Origin: Legionella santicrucis
GTDB lineage: Bacteria; Pseudomonadota; Gammaproteobacteria; Legionellales; Legionellaceae
Length of the DNA: 34,028 nucleotides
Direction of reading: 5' to 3'
NCBI RefSeq assembly: GCF_001468135.1
Contig: NZ_LNYU01000021.1
Coordinates: forward strand, 1-34,028
Under the pieces are notes generated by a model that saw only the letters and a program-made list of their open reading frames with translations, had not been told where the DNA came from and made no database searches. Below are positions 17,559 to 26,466 of the stretch, piece by piece. Position 1 is the stretch's first letter, and the number at the start of each line of letters is the position of its first letter. The position numbers were made by a program, and so were the translations under genes.

Positions 17559-18578
17559 TTATTTTTTTTCTGCGCCTAAGTTTTCTGATATGTCTCCCAC
17601 CAAACTAATATCTAATGGATTAATTGAATAACTACGTATTTTAGATGAGAAATCAAATTTGGTTAAATCAACCCATATTAAGTTGGGTGTTATAGTGGAA
17701 TTGAAAAAAAACATTTTATTTTTTAAATCGGCAATTGTTACCCAGCGAGTAGGCCATGCATCTTCTGTTTTATTTCCAGAATTATCAACTGCTCCAAACG
17801 GTACCATAACGGTACGGATGATTGAAAATACACCAGCAATTGCGTCCTGATTATTTATTGCATTAGGTAAAGAGTGTAAGTAGTATGATGCTCTAACAAA
17901 ACGACTCAAGGGATCAGGAGTTCCTGGGATGGGTAGATTCCCACCAAATGAACGATATTTTTTTAGATTATTGAGTTGAATGTTGTAAGCCGGCTCGTTG
18001 GTCATTACGCGATAATTATGGCCATGATAAACCTTCATTTTTCCTTCAATATACTCAATAACTGCGGAATCTCCATTTGCATCTTCAATTGCTAAATGAA
18101 GTGGCCAGGTTTTTCCATGCAATTCTGTTGCAACAATTTGAAATTTATCGATCGCTTGAAGGGCATCATTTACGGTTTTAAAATTATCAAGAGCATACTG
18201 AGCCCAGAGTAAATTGGAAAGAGAGGGTTTATTATTATCAGTTTTAGGGTATTGTGTGTGTGATAAATACAAAAGATGGGCCGCAAGACCTTCTTCATTC
18301 ATGCCATCTGAAGCAGCATTAGAATTAAAAGCTGTAACAACAATGCTCCCATATTTAGATTTCCATTTTAGCGAGTTATCCCCAGTATTACTATAACGAT
18401 CTATATTTCTAGAATAAATGACTAAAGAGGGCATGTCAGAAATATATAAATCCATAGTGCGTGCCACTGTAGGACTGATTCCATTATTATTCGAAAATAC
18501 TGTGGAACAACAGTAGCCATTTGATATTAAGAGAACAACTAATAAAAAGACGTTTTCTATCTTTAATTTAAGTGCCAT
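17559..18578 (-). CDS. Exported choloylglycine hydrolase / penicillin V acylase-family amidase
   Basis: Ntn hydrolase of the linear C-N amide hydrolase group (bile salt hydrolases, penicillin V acylases, N-acyl-homoserine lactone acylases). A signal peptide of about 23 residues leads directly to Cys24 in CSTVFSN, which as the new N-terminus would be the catalytic nucleophile. The expected Arg40 and Asp43 (ARTMDLY), SDGMNEEGLAAHLLYL, VMTNEPAYNIQL and SRFVRASYYLHSLP follow. The 339 residues are typical. AAGGA lies about eight bases before the ATG. It is single, bracketed by two inverted repeat copies. The substrate cannot be read from sequence. Confidence 0.92.
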   Translation of the reverse strand: MALKLKIENVFLLVVLLISNGYCCSTVFSNNNGISPTVARTMDLYISDMPSLVIYSRNIDRYSNTGDNSLKWKSKYGSIVVTAFNSNAASDGMNEEGLAAHLLYLSHTQYPKTDNNKPSLSNLLWAQYALDNFKTVNDALQAIDKFQIVATELHGKTWPLHLAIEDANGDSAVIEYIEGKMKVYHGHNYRVMTNEPAYNIQLNNLKKYRSFGGNLPIPGTPDPLSRFVRASYYLHSLPNAINNQDAIAGVFSIIRTVMVPFGAVDNSGNKTEDAWPTRWVTIADLKNKMFFFNSTITPNLIWVDLTKFDFSSKIRSYSINPLDISLVGDISENLGAEKK

Positions 18579-18687
18579 GCCAAAATCCTTTTGAAATCAT
18601 TGTAGTTTGATTAATTCATTTTAACTATAACAAGAGTTTTTAAAGTCTGAAAAGATTATTCTCGAAATTATAAATTAAATTTTATTA

Positions 18688-18811
18688 TATAGCTTCATCC
18701 ACTAAGTTCTAGGTAAGGCGGCAAGTAAAGTGAGGTGAAGAAGTGTACAAAAGCACATGACTGAGCCAAACGAGCTTGCAATGATGTATGAACTTAGAGA
18801 GTAGTGCTATA
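18688..18811 (+). repeat. Dispersed inverted repeat, copy 2 (upstream of the choloylglycine-hydrolase-family gene)
   Basis: Ends TATAGC (18688-18693) and GCTATA (18806-18811) are perfect inverted repeats; CCACTAAGTTCTA inside the left end matches a decayed TGAACTTAGAGAGTAG on the right. It is the same element as 17434-17545 but in the opposite orientation and about 12 bases longer. It lies between the amidase promoter region and the end of the DUF1810 gene. Confidence 0.75.
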
Positions 18812-18866
18812 GAATTGCACATTGAGTTTACGTGTTTAGGGGCGAATATCTAAAGTTTCTAAATGA

Positions 18867-19367
18867 TTATTTTTTTGGTAAACATGATTGCACAAAAAGT
18901 CGAGTTTGCTCACATGGAAAATAACCTTGATTTGAAATTTTTATAAAAATTTGATCACAACATTCTATTAGTTTCTTGAAGTCCTGTGTTTTAGTTCCTT
19001 GACTTAAAAGAAACGCAGCAGTTTCTCGAAACAAAGTTAAGCTGGACGTGAGTTTTTGAGCATCAAGTGCTCCTCCCATTAATATTGTGATAGGCGTTTT
19101 GGCAAGTTGTTGTAAGACCAAGTGAGTCATTTCGTAATAATTTTTAAACAGTTCTTTATTTTGTATAAACTTACAAGCCTCATTTAGATCTGCTATGCCA
19201 AAATATTTAGCAGTTGAACTGTATCCAAGGGTAACTAGTTGAGGAAAAATATACCAGATCCAATGACTCTGTTTTTTACCTGCTTTGATTTCACCATAAG
19301 CGCTTTGGTAGGAAGGATAAAAATCTTTACCTTGTTGTGCTTCGATGAAACGTTGAATAGGATGCAT
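18867..19367 (-). CDS. DUF1810 family protein
   Basis: Small cytoplasmic protein of a widespread family with no established function. The typical order is present: N-terminal IQRFIEAQQG, AYGEIKAGKKQSHWIWYIFPQL, YFGIADLNEACKF, a helical middle, and a C-terminal part with LFRETA. The 166 residues match the family length. AAGGA eight bases before the ATG supports the start. It stands alone between a dispersed repeat and the OTU-like gene. Confidence 0.88.
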   Translation of the reverse strand: MHPIQRFIEAQQGKDFYPSYQSAYGEIKAGKKQSHWIWYIFPQLVTLGYSSTAKYFGIADLNEACKFIQNKELFKNYYEMTHLVLQQLAKTPITILMGGALDAQKLTSSLTLFRETAAFLLSQGTKTQDFKKLIECCDQIFIKISNQGYFPCEQTRLFVQSCLPKK

Positions 19368-19475
19368 CCGAATTATCCTTAAGGTTCTGAATGTTTCTTA
19401 TATCATTATTAATAGTAAAGGCGGGATTATAGAGCAAGTAAAATAATTTTTTAGATAAGGCAAAAATTGAATTTA

Positions 19476-19503
19476 TTCCCCAAGGCCTTAGGACTTGGGG
19501 GAA
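19476..19503 (-). terminator. Hairpin terminating the OTU-like gene
   Basis: TTCCCCAAG (19476-19484) pairs with CTTGGGGGAA (19494-19503) with one bulged G, eight bases beyond the stop of the minus-strand gene. The following minus-strand bases are AT-rich with a short T run somewhat further on. Confidence 0.55.
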
Positions 19504-19510
19504 GAAAAAA

Positions 19511-20617
19511 TTAGTAGATTAAAATTCGCCGTAGTTCTGCTTCTTGTAAACGGGTAGCAAATGATTGATCAGATTCTTTTGCTGCAGCTTTTGCATTATC
19601 AATTGCATTAACATTGATTTTACTCTTAATTGGAGTAGTAAAGAAACGTTGATTTTTCGTTGCATCGAAGAGATTATCGAGATGTTTTTTATAGTTTTCT
19701 TCTGGAGTGTCGATAACTCGTGTTGTTTTTAAGGGATGAGCCCATGTTTCATGAACGATTTTTGGGGGAGCTAATTCTGTTTGCTCAGCAACTCGCTTGA
19801 CAGAAATTTCCCTGGGTTTAGGTTCAAATAACCGCCCAACAGTGGTAGTCCAATGCGCATTGCCTTCATTATTTAAGGTAATGGTGGGATAATCAGGGTT
19901 AGGGGTACCATTAACTTGACCAGTAACGTGGAAATTTATTTTTAGTCTTTCTGCAACTCCATTTAAATCACTATGCGTGGCCCATCTTCCTCTTTGCTTA
20001 ATTTGTTCAATTCCGTTTAAGATAACAGAATGAGAATTTCTATCATTAATGGACAGTACATCAATTAACAGCACTTCTTTAACATAGGTATTTTCAATTT
20101 TTTGTGCTTTATCAAAGGGTTGCCCTCTAAGCATTGGTCGAAGTGAACGAGCGGTATTTTGTGCTAATTGCAACACTTCAGGAGATAATGCTAATTCATT
20201 ATACTGACTTATCTGCTCTAAACTGCTATCTCTGCTTAAATAAAATTGTACTAGCTCCATAAATTTACCATAGACAATTGAACCTTCAATTTTAGTTTGT
20301 TCTTCATTTGATGTTAATTCTATATATATTCGGTTGAGCAGATCTTCTTTATTAACATTAACCGTAATATTTCTTAAAGACATCTGTAGTGCAATTAATT
20401 GATCTTTTTTGTAATTGTAAGGTAAGCACGCTAACCAATCTAAATCAATCGCTAGGATGTCTTGCAGATTCATGCCAAGACCCTCTTTTTTCCAGCGATT
20501 AAAAGTTTTACTATTGCCATTAGAATAATATTCTTGTTGAATTACATCGATTAAACCTATTGCGAAAGCATAAAATCCACAATCACCACCACCAGGATTA
20601 TTTATTCTAAAAGACAT
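19511..20617 (-). CDS. OTU-like cysteine protease, candidate secreted effector
   Basis: The 368-residue product begins almost directly with an OTU-type active site: NPGGGDCGFYAFAIGL with Cys13. About 200 residues later come RWATHSDLNGVAERLKINFHV, the strand-helix-strand seen before the catalytic His in OTU deubiquitinases, and GNAHWTTTV with His255 as the likely catalytic partner. The C-terminal 100 residues are polar and helical with no signal peptide. OTU proteins cleave ubiquitin chains, and several Legionella Dot/Icm effectors (the Lot group) are OTU-like; an effector role is inferred. A longer frame begins at a TTG (20650); the ATG at 20617 starts just before the active-site motif and is preferred, with a modest GAG-type ribosome site. 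No Sec signal. Confidence 0.75.
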   Translation of the reverse strand: MSFRINNPGGGDCGFYAFAIGLIDVIQQEYYSNGNSKTFNRWKKEGLGMNLQDILAIDLDWLACLPYNYKKDQLIALQMSLRNITVNVNKEDLLNRIYIELTSNEEQTKIEGSIVYGKFMELVQFYLSRDSSLEQISQYNELALSPEVLQLAQNTARSLRPMLRGQPFDKAQKIENTYVKEVLLIDVLSINDRNSHSVILNGIEQIKQRGRWATHSDLNGVAERLKINFHVTGQVNGTPNPDYPTITLNNEGNAHWTTTVGRLFEPKPREISVKRVAEQTELAPPKIVHETWAHPLKTTRVIDTPEENYKKHLDNLFDATKNQRFFTTPIKSKINVNAIDNAKAAAKESDQSFATRLQEAELRRILIY

Positions 20618-20724
20618 ATTTATATTCACTCTGTAGTTATATGGACCCAATTATAAGATAAAAATATTAAGTAATTATTATGTTTAGGGAGATGTTGTGG
20701 TTATCGAGTTGGCAAAGTGAATTT

Positions 20725-23178
20725 TTAATGCCCTCTTTCTTTTATCCATGTGCTAATTTCAGTCCGACTTTCTTCAATAACTTGAAGAACTTGTTGGTAT
20801 AATTTCTCTAATAATTCATGTTGGCCATTTTGCCAACTACGCTCAAGATATTGGCAAGCTATTTTCATACGTATGGCGCCAACATATATAGCACCTCCTT
20901 TAATTTTATGAGCAAATTTTTGGACTTCTTCCCAATCACCTTGGGCATGTGCTTTTTTTAGCATAGAACTGTCTTCAGTTAATGAATATTCAAGCATTAG
21001 TTTGAGCATGTCATAAAGTGTTTTTTCTGTACCAGTAGTTTTAATTCCTTCTTTAATGTCGAATATTGGAAATGCTGAAAGTTCAAAAAGCTGTGTTTCT
21101 GGGTTAGGTATATCAGCGATTTCGAGCTGGGGAGCCTGTATCGCAGGAATAAAGGTATTCAAAATATCACGACAATTTTGGGGAGTTAATGGTTTACTGA
21201 TGACAGCGTTCATGCCTGATTCAATGCATCTTTGTTTGTTTTCATCGCCTACATGGGCTGTTAGGGCAATGATTGGTGTATGAAGATTATTCGCAATTTC
21301 TTGTACACGAATATGATGAGTTACCTGGTAACCATCCATATCAGGTAAACCTATATCCATAAATATCAAATCATATTTATTTTGTCTCCAATAGGTTAAA
21401 GCAGATTGTCCATCAATAGCTATATCTACATGACAGTTGCACTGATTTAGGAATGTTTTGGCTACAATTTGTGCGATTGGATTATCCTCAACCACTAAGA
21501 TCCGGTATTGAAACAATGTTGCGATAGCATCTGATTGATTGGTATTGCGCTCTGTTTTTTGTTTTAGATTTGTTTTTCTTAGGGCAGAAAAATCTTGGTC
21601 AACGCCAGTATCATCTTCTAAAAGAGCTACTTTTAATGGGATGATACAAGTGAATATTGTTCCTTTTGAAACAGTACTTTTTACATAAATTTCTCCATCT
21701 AATTCATCAACAAACTGTTTGATCACCGAGAGACCAAGACCAGCGCCTTTGTAGATTCCTTTATAAGAAGGAGTGAGTCTTTTGAATTGAAGAAAGATTT
21801 CTTGTTGTTTGTCTTGTGGAATACCTATGCCGGTGTCTTCTACTATAAACTTCAGAATGACTTCACGATCTTCTTGTTTTGCAAGTATCGCTGTTAATTT
21901 TACAAAACCTGAATCAGTAAAATTTAACGAATTGGTAAGTAGCTCAAGTATAATTCGATGGATACGAATGTTATCACCAATGAGATATTTAGGAATATTT
22001 TTATCAAAATCAAGTGATAAATTAAGATGCTTAGAAAATGCTTTAGCCTTATTTAAATCAATCACATGTAGTAATATTTTTTGTAATTCAAATTTTCTTT
22101 TCACCCTAGGTATTTCACCTGAGCTTACATGGATCGCTTCGAGGACTTCATCCATAAAATCAAGTAAAGCATGGCTGGAGGCTACTAGATTATCTGCATA
22201 TTCTTTGAGGCGAGGATTATGAGCCTCTGCCTTAATGATATTGGAGAATCCAACAATACCAGTTAGTGGGGTACGAATATCATGGCGCATATTTTCAAGA
22301 AACTCTGTCTTGGCGCGATTTGCTGTTTCAGCTTTTTCTTTAGCAATATTAAGTTCTGCTTCGATTTTTTTTCGCTCAGTAATGTCAACGGACATCCCTA
22401 ATACACCTATGATTTCACCATTTTTATTGCGTATTGGTGATTTATGACTTAAGAAAATGGCATCTTTACCCTTTACCTGAATTATTTCTTCAATCACTTC
22501 TGTTTCTCCAGTTTCCATAATTTGGCGATCATTTTTGCGAATCAATTCAGCTTGTTCTTTTCCCCATGGTAAATCGAAGTCAGTTTTGCCAATAACTTCA
22601 TAGCTGAATTGCAATCCAGCGCTTTGGGCTTGGAGATTATTACATCCTTGATAAACCCCATTTTTATCTTTCCAATAAACATGGCCCGGCATATGCGCAA
22701 TAATGTTTTCTAATGTGGATTGAGTCTTTTCTTGGTTTGAAAGAAGGCGTTCTTCGCGTTGTTTTCGATGAGTAATATTTAAAGAGACGCCAATAATACC
22801 TATGACATTTCCCTGATCGTCTCTTAGCGGAGTTTTTTTAGTTAATACAGTCACTTGCTGCCCATCAGCTAATGTTGCCGTTTCTTCAAGTTCTAAAGAA
22901 GAATTCAGCGCCATTACCCTTAAGTCATTATTGCGTATTGTTTCAGCGGACTCCACCCATGGCATATCGAAATCTGTTTTACCGATTACTGATTTCATTC
23001 CTACCATTTCCAGCATCGTATCATTGCATCCTAAATATTTTCCTTCTTTATCCTTCCAATAAACACTACCAGGAAGTGCTTTGATAATATTGGTGAGAAT
23101 TAATGCATTTGCTTCAACAGATAGGAACCCTGTAGACATTTGGTGATAAACAGTTTTGTCTTTAGTTTTTTCTGCCAT
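20725..23178 (-). CDS. PAS-PAS hybrid sensor histidine kinase with receiver and HPt domains
   Basis: 817-residue cytoplasmic phosphorelay kinase. Order: PAS 1 (about 23-140), PAS 2 (about 152-272), a coiled linker, HisKA with phospho-acceptor His299 in RHDIRTPLTG, HATPase with Asn416 in ELLTNSLNF, VEDTGIGIP and GAGLGLS, receiver domain with Asp608 in FMDIGLPDMDG, and an HPt domain with His757 in AHKIKGGAIYVG. The two PAS domains are clear duplicates, sharing YWKDK.G.Y.GCN and IGKTDFD.PW. No membrane segment, so it senses an internal signal. GAGAA lies seven bases before the ATG. The final response regulator is not adjacent. It resembles ArcB/BarA-type tripartite kinases in layout only. Confidence 0.94.
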   Translation of the reverse strand: MAEKTKDKTVYHQMSTGFLSVEANALILTNIIKALPGSVYWKDKEGKYLGCNDTMLEMVGMKSVIGKTDFDMPWVESAETIRNNDLRVMALNSSLELEETATLADGQQVTVLTKKTPLRDDQGNVIGIIGVSLNITHRKQREERLLSNQEKTQSTLENIIAHMPGHVYWKDKNGVYQGCNNLQAQSAGLQFSYEVIGKTDFDLPWGKEQAELIRKNDRQIMETGETEVIEEIIQVKGKDAIFLSHKSPIRNKNGEIIGVLGMSVDITERKKIEAELNIAKEKAETANRAKTEFLENMRHDIRTPLTGIVGFSNIIKAEAHNPRLKEYADNLVASSHALLDFMDEVLEAIHVSSGEIPRVKRKFELQKILLHVIDLNKAKAFSKHLNLSLDFDKNIPKYLIGDNIRIHRIILELLTNSLNFTDSGFVKLTAILAKQEDREVILKFIVEDTGIGIPQDKQQEIFLQFKRLTPSYKGIYKGAGLGLSVIKQFVDELDGEIYVKSTVSKGTIFTCIIPLKVALLEDDTGVDQDFSALRKTNLKQKTERNTNQSDAIATLFQYRILVVEDNPIAQIVAKTFLNQCNCHVDIAIDGQSALTYWRQNKYDLIFMDIGLPDMDGYQVTHHIRVQEIANNLHTPIIALTAHVGDENKQRCIESGMNAVISKPLTPQNCRDILNTFIPAIQAPQLEIADIPNPETQLFELSAFPIFDIKEGIKTTGTEKTLYDMLKLMLEYSLTEDSSMLKKAHAQGDWEEVQKFAHKIKGGAIYVGAIRMKIACQYLERSWQNGQHELLEKLYQQVLQVIEESRTEISTWIKERGH

Positions 23179-23421
23179 ATGTAATTCTCATTGTTATTTT
23201 TTAAGTTATAGACCTATTATTGTACATCTACAAGGTAGAATTTTTATTTATCAAAGTGAATTGATATGATTCATTTTAATAAGCAAAAATATTGTTTTGA
23301 ATGTTTATTTATTTAGGTTTTTTAGAGCGACAAGAAGTTGGTGGAGCAAATAAAAGTTAATCTATGCTAGAACGCGAATTATGCTTAGATGATAAGCGAT
23401 GTTTCCATTTATTGATTCACA
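23179..23421. other. AT-rich intergenic stretch upstream of the hybrid kinase
   Basis: Part of a 425-base gap between the kinase and the aldehyde dehydrogenase gene. It holds the kinase promoter region. A 34-codon plus-strand frame from 23364 has no convincing ribosome site. Nothing else was recognised. Confidence 0.4.
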
Positions 23422-23609
23422 TTAAAAACCATTGTCTAATATTTTTAGATTTTGCTGTTCGAATTTAATCTGATTTATATATCCAATATCCAGAGTTGCA
23501 GCTGTAGACAATTCTCTGCCTATACCCAAAAAGAAACGATTTTCAGATAAAAAGTAAGCTGCACCACTCCAAGTCCGTTTAATGTGTGATCTTTTGGAAT
23601 GAATTAACC
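23422..23609 (-). pseudogene. C-terminal remnant of an outer-membrane beta-barrel gene (DUF2490-like)
   Basis: A minus-strand frame ending in TAA at 23422 reads like the last strands of a beta-barrel: TWSGAAYFLSENRFFLGIG, then LSTAATLDIGYINQIKFEQ. The NRxFxGxG ... L..GYxNQ pattern is that of DUF2490 outer-membrane proteins, a family common in Legionella, though the match is from memory. Only about 60 codons remain, there is no start codon, and the frame runs into the 3' end of the aldehyde dehydrogenase gene before meeting a stop. It therefore looks like the leftover 3' end of a deleted gene. Confidence 0.5.
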
Positions 23610-24974
23610 TAATAAAGCGCGAATCAATCTTAATTTAAGTTGATTATAAGGTTTATATTTAATAGGTGGCTCAAACCAAAAAGGTTTTTTCACGATGCTT
23701 TTGAAGTGGCTAAAGGTTTTAAAGCCTGCCTCACCATGGTAACTTCCCATACCACTTTCTCCCACTCCGCCAAACGGAAGATTAGAATCACAAATATGCA
23801 TGAGCACATCATTAATACAACCACCACCAAAAGAAACCTCATGGATGACTTGTGTTGGTAGGTGCTGATTTTTTCCAAAAACATACAGTGCTAAGGGGCG
23901 AGGACGTGTTTTTAGTTCTTGAAGAATGGGTTTTAGGTCAGAAAAAGGAATTACCGGTAAAATAGGACCAAAAATTTCTTCTTTCATTATTTCGTCTGTG
24001 AAACTTACATCTTTAAGAATAGTTGGTTCAATATAATTTTCTGCTTCAATGACTTGCCCACCTGTATATAATTTTTGTGGGTCTATAAGTTTTTTCAAGC
24101 GCTGTACATGTTTTTGATCAATAATTCGTACATAGCTTTCACTCTCAATAGGATTTGGGCCAATAATTTTATTGAGTTGGTTTTTTAGTTCTGCCAATAA
24201 AGGATGATAGATTGAGTCCTCAACCAGGAGATAATCAGGAGCGATACATGTTTGACCGGCATTTAAAAATTTGCCCCAAACAATGCGTTGCGCGGAAATT
24301 TTTAGATCTGCATCACGAAAAACAATACATGGGCTTTTTCCACCTAATTCGAGCGTTACAGGCGTTAAGTGTTCTGCAGCGGCTTTAGCAACGATTTTTC
24401 CTACAGTAGTGCTTCCAGTAAAAAATAATTTATCAAAACGATGACTGAGGAGCTCTTGAGTGACTTCAACCCCACCCTCTACTACATGAAGATATGCAGG
24501 ATCAAAATTTTGATTAATTATTTGCGCTATTAGAGAAGAGGAGTTTTTTGTTAATTCACTGGGTTTAATAATACTGGTATTTCCTGCAGCTATTGCTGCA
24601 ACTAAAGGGCTCAAAGTAAGCTGATAGGGGTAATTCCATGCTCCAATGATTAATGTGGTTCCATAAGGCTCAGGAAGGATAAAACTTTTTCCAGGTTGAT
24701 TTACTAATCCTGTTCTTATTTTTTTTGGTTTTGACCATTTGGTGACATATTTAATGGCTTTATCAATTTCATGATAAATCAATGCAAGTTCAGTCAAATA
24801 GATTTCAAATTGAGATTTTTTCATATCCGCATAAAGAGCTTGATAAAGTTCCTGTTCCTTTTGCTTTAGAATATCTTTTAACTTTTGTAGTTGCTGCTGT
24901 CGGAAAAGAATCTTTTTAGCTTGCCCTGCCATAGCGAATTTTTTCTGTGCTTCAACAACTGTATGAATATCCAT
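23604..24974 (-). CDS. Class 3 (fatty/aromatic-type) aldehyde dehydrogenase
   Basis: NAD(P)-dependent oxidation of aldehydes to acids. The 456-residue protein has the short N-terminus typical of class 3 ALDH and coniferyl-aldehyde dehydrogenase relatives. Seen: PYGTTLIIGAWNYPYQLTL, the cofactor-binding KPSE, FFTGSTTVGKIVAKAA, the general base Glu209 in LELGGKSP, the nucleophile Cys243 in NAGQTCIAPDY, and FGPILPVIPF and NLPFGGVGESGMG near the C-terminus. A hydrophobic/basic end (LKLRLIRALLG) could allow loose membrane contact as in fatty aldehyde dehydrogenases. The ribosome site is weak. It is monocistronic; its end abuts a gene remnant. Confidence 0.94.
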   Translation of the reverse strand: MDIHTVVEAQKKFAMAGQAKKILFRQQQLQKLKDILKQKEQELYQALYADMKKSQFEIYLTELALIYHEIDKAIKYVTKWSKPKKIRTGLVNQPGKSFILPEPYGTTLIIGAWNYPYQLTLSPLVAAIAAGNTSIIKPSELTKNSSSLIAQIINQNFDPAYLHVVEGGVEVTQELLSHRFDKLFFTGSTTVGKIVAKAAAEHLTPVTLELGGKSPCIVFRDADLKISAQRIVWGKFLNAGQTCIAPDYLLVEDSIYHPLLAELKNQLNKIIGPNPIESESYVRIIDQKHVQRLKKLIDPQKLYTGGQVIEAENYIEPTILKDVSFTDEIMKEEIFGPILPVIPFSDLKPILQELKTRPRPLALYVFGKNQHLPTQVIHEVSFGGGCINDVLMHICDSNLPFGGVGESGMGSYHGEAGFKTFSHFKSIVKKPFWFEPPIKYKPYNQLKLRLIRALLG

Positions 24975-25074
24975 AAATAGCCGCCAGGGTAAAAGTAATT
25001 ATTGTTGGAGTAAAAATATTATTTTATGCAAATAAGAAATGTTTGGCCATAGGTAATATCCTCTACCTGAGTCA

Positions 25075-26235
25075 TTAGAATGGAAAATCATAGAAGGCTC
25101 CTTGCATCACTATAAACTTTATTTTATTGTCGCGATACAAGAGCACTGTTTTTAGTCTAGTTTCATTAAAATCTGACTGCTTTTTGAGTACAAAATTTCT
25201 TCTTGTATTTCTGTGATTTTTTTTTAAGTATACTTTTTCTTTAGTTCCTTTTTTTTCACATAATTTTTTCTCATCGGGTCTCATTCTTAATAAGAGCTGA
25301 ATGTATTCATCTGTAGCTGTCTGAGTTTCATCAGAGAATGTGTCCGACAATGTTCCGGTTGTTACCAGATCAATTAAGACAGGATTTATTGATTTTTGTT
25401 TTAGAAAAGAGTGCTGTGAAAAACATGACGTGCTTTTGGGCTCAGCTTTTTCTTTAAGATCTCTTAAAACATTTTGCATCATTGTAAGAAAAATAGTTAA
25501 TCCTTCAATAGGATTAATTTCACCAATAGAGGCGCGACGTATAATTTCTAGGCATTGAGGTCTGCAGGTATTTTCTAACACATCATCGAGATCATTGACA
25601 AATGAAGGTAATTCCACAGTAGAGTTTAAATTATCCAGAAGGTGGGTATTTGACAACAAACTTTTGAGTTTTTCTCCAGTTTCTTTGTTTTGATAGATAA
25701 TATTGTCAAGTAATGAAGGAGTGAAGCTGCTATGACATGCTTCTGTGATACATCCATCATCGATTGTTCGACCTTTACCATATTGTAATGTAGTTTGTGT
25801 ATATGTTGGGAAAAAAGAAGTTTTATAATAAGCAATTAAAGTGTAGAAAAATAAATCAACCCGTCGATTCGCATGCTCAATGATTGATGCTTTTGAGAGT
25901 GCAAGAAGTTCATCTGGATTGTTTTGTTTGGTAACTAATTGGTCATTTGAATAAGATAATGAAAGCGCGGCGCTTTGGTTGTTGTTGTAACTGAATCTAT
26001 TACGTTTTTTATGTGGAAATTGTTTGCGTTCTTCTTTTTTTAATTTTTCAAAAAAACTTGAACCGGGTATTTTTGTAGCAGGGCTCAAAGATATTTTTTT
26101 CTTGGTTCGATGAGTGGGTAACAAAATATTTTCGCTTGCTGAAAGGGTTGATTGGGAAAAAGTTCGAGAGGATAAAAATGGTTGAGTGCTGTTTTTGGTT
26201 ATAAGTTCCTTATTTATTGTAAGAAATCGCTTCAT
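25075..26235 (-). CDS. Orphan protein, 386 residues, possible effector
   Basis: Not recognised. The N-terminal 100 residues are polar, Ser/Lys/Asn-rich and probably disordered. The middle (about 105-330) is more ordered, with NRRVDLFFYTLIAYYKT, SLLDNIIYQNKETGEKLKSL and GLTIFLTMMQNVLRDL helices, and the last 60 residues are strongly basic (LKKNHRNTRRNFVLKK) before a hydrophobic FIVMQGAFYDFPF end. No signal peptide or membrane segment. AGGAGG eight bases before the ATG is a good ribosome site, so it is probably expressed. Isolated gene with 231 bases of non-coding sequence upstream. The pattern fits lineage-specific Legionella proteins, some of which are translocated; that is inference only. 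Confidence 0.82.
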   Translation of the reverse strand: MKRFLTINKELITKNSTQPFLSSRTFSQSTLSASENILLPTHRTKKKISLSPATKIPGSSFFEKLKKEERKQFPHKKRNRFSYNNNQSAALSLSYSNDQLVTKQNNPDELLALSKASIIEHANRRVDLFFYTLIAYYKTSFFPTYTQTTLQYGKGRTIDDGCITEACHSSFTPSLLDNIIYQNKETGEKLKSLLSNTHLLDNLNSTVELPSFVNDLDDVLENTCRPQCLEIIRRASIGEINPIEGLTIFLTMMQNVLRDLKEKAEPKSTSCFSQHSFLKQKSINPVLIDLVTTGTLSDTFSDETQTATDEYIQLLLRMRPDEKKLCEKKGTKEKVYLKKNHRNTRRNFVLKKQSDFNETRLKTVLLYRDNKIKFIVMQGAFYDFPF

Positions 26236-26466
26236 CTTAGGCCCCTCCTAAAAATTGTCATGGTGTCATAATCATTGTCTAAGTGCTTCAATAATAATCA
26301 TTGCATAAAGCATTGTAATTTGACAAGAGTTCTTATTTTTTTAAGAAAAAAGATGATGTAGAGAACGAAAATAGGAGTAGCAGTGATACATATCATTTCA
26401 ATAGGCCAACAAGAGAGAGGGATTAGAGGAGTTCCTTTTTATAATGGCGAGTAATTCGATGAATTT

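Noticed and set aside
20618..20650. Longer N-terminus for the OTU-like protein from TTG
   Set aside because: No ribosome site; the ATG at 20617 begins just before the active-site motif.
21809..22222. 137-codon plus-strand frame inside the hybrid kinase gene
   Set aside because: It lies opposite conserved HisKA/HATPase sequence and is a shadow of the real gene.
26382..26453. Short GTG-started 23-codon frame with an AGGAG upstream
   Set aside because: The ribosome site is acceptable, but the peptide matches nothing and the frame is too short to support.
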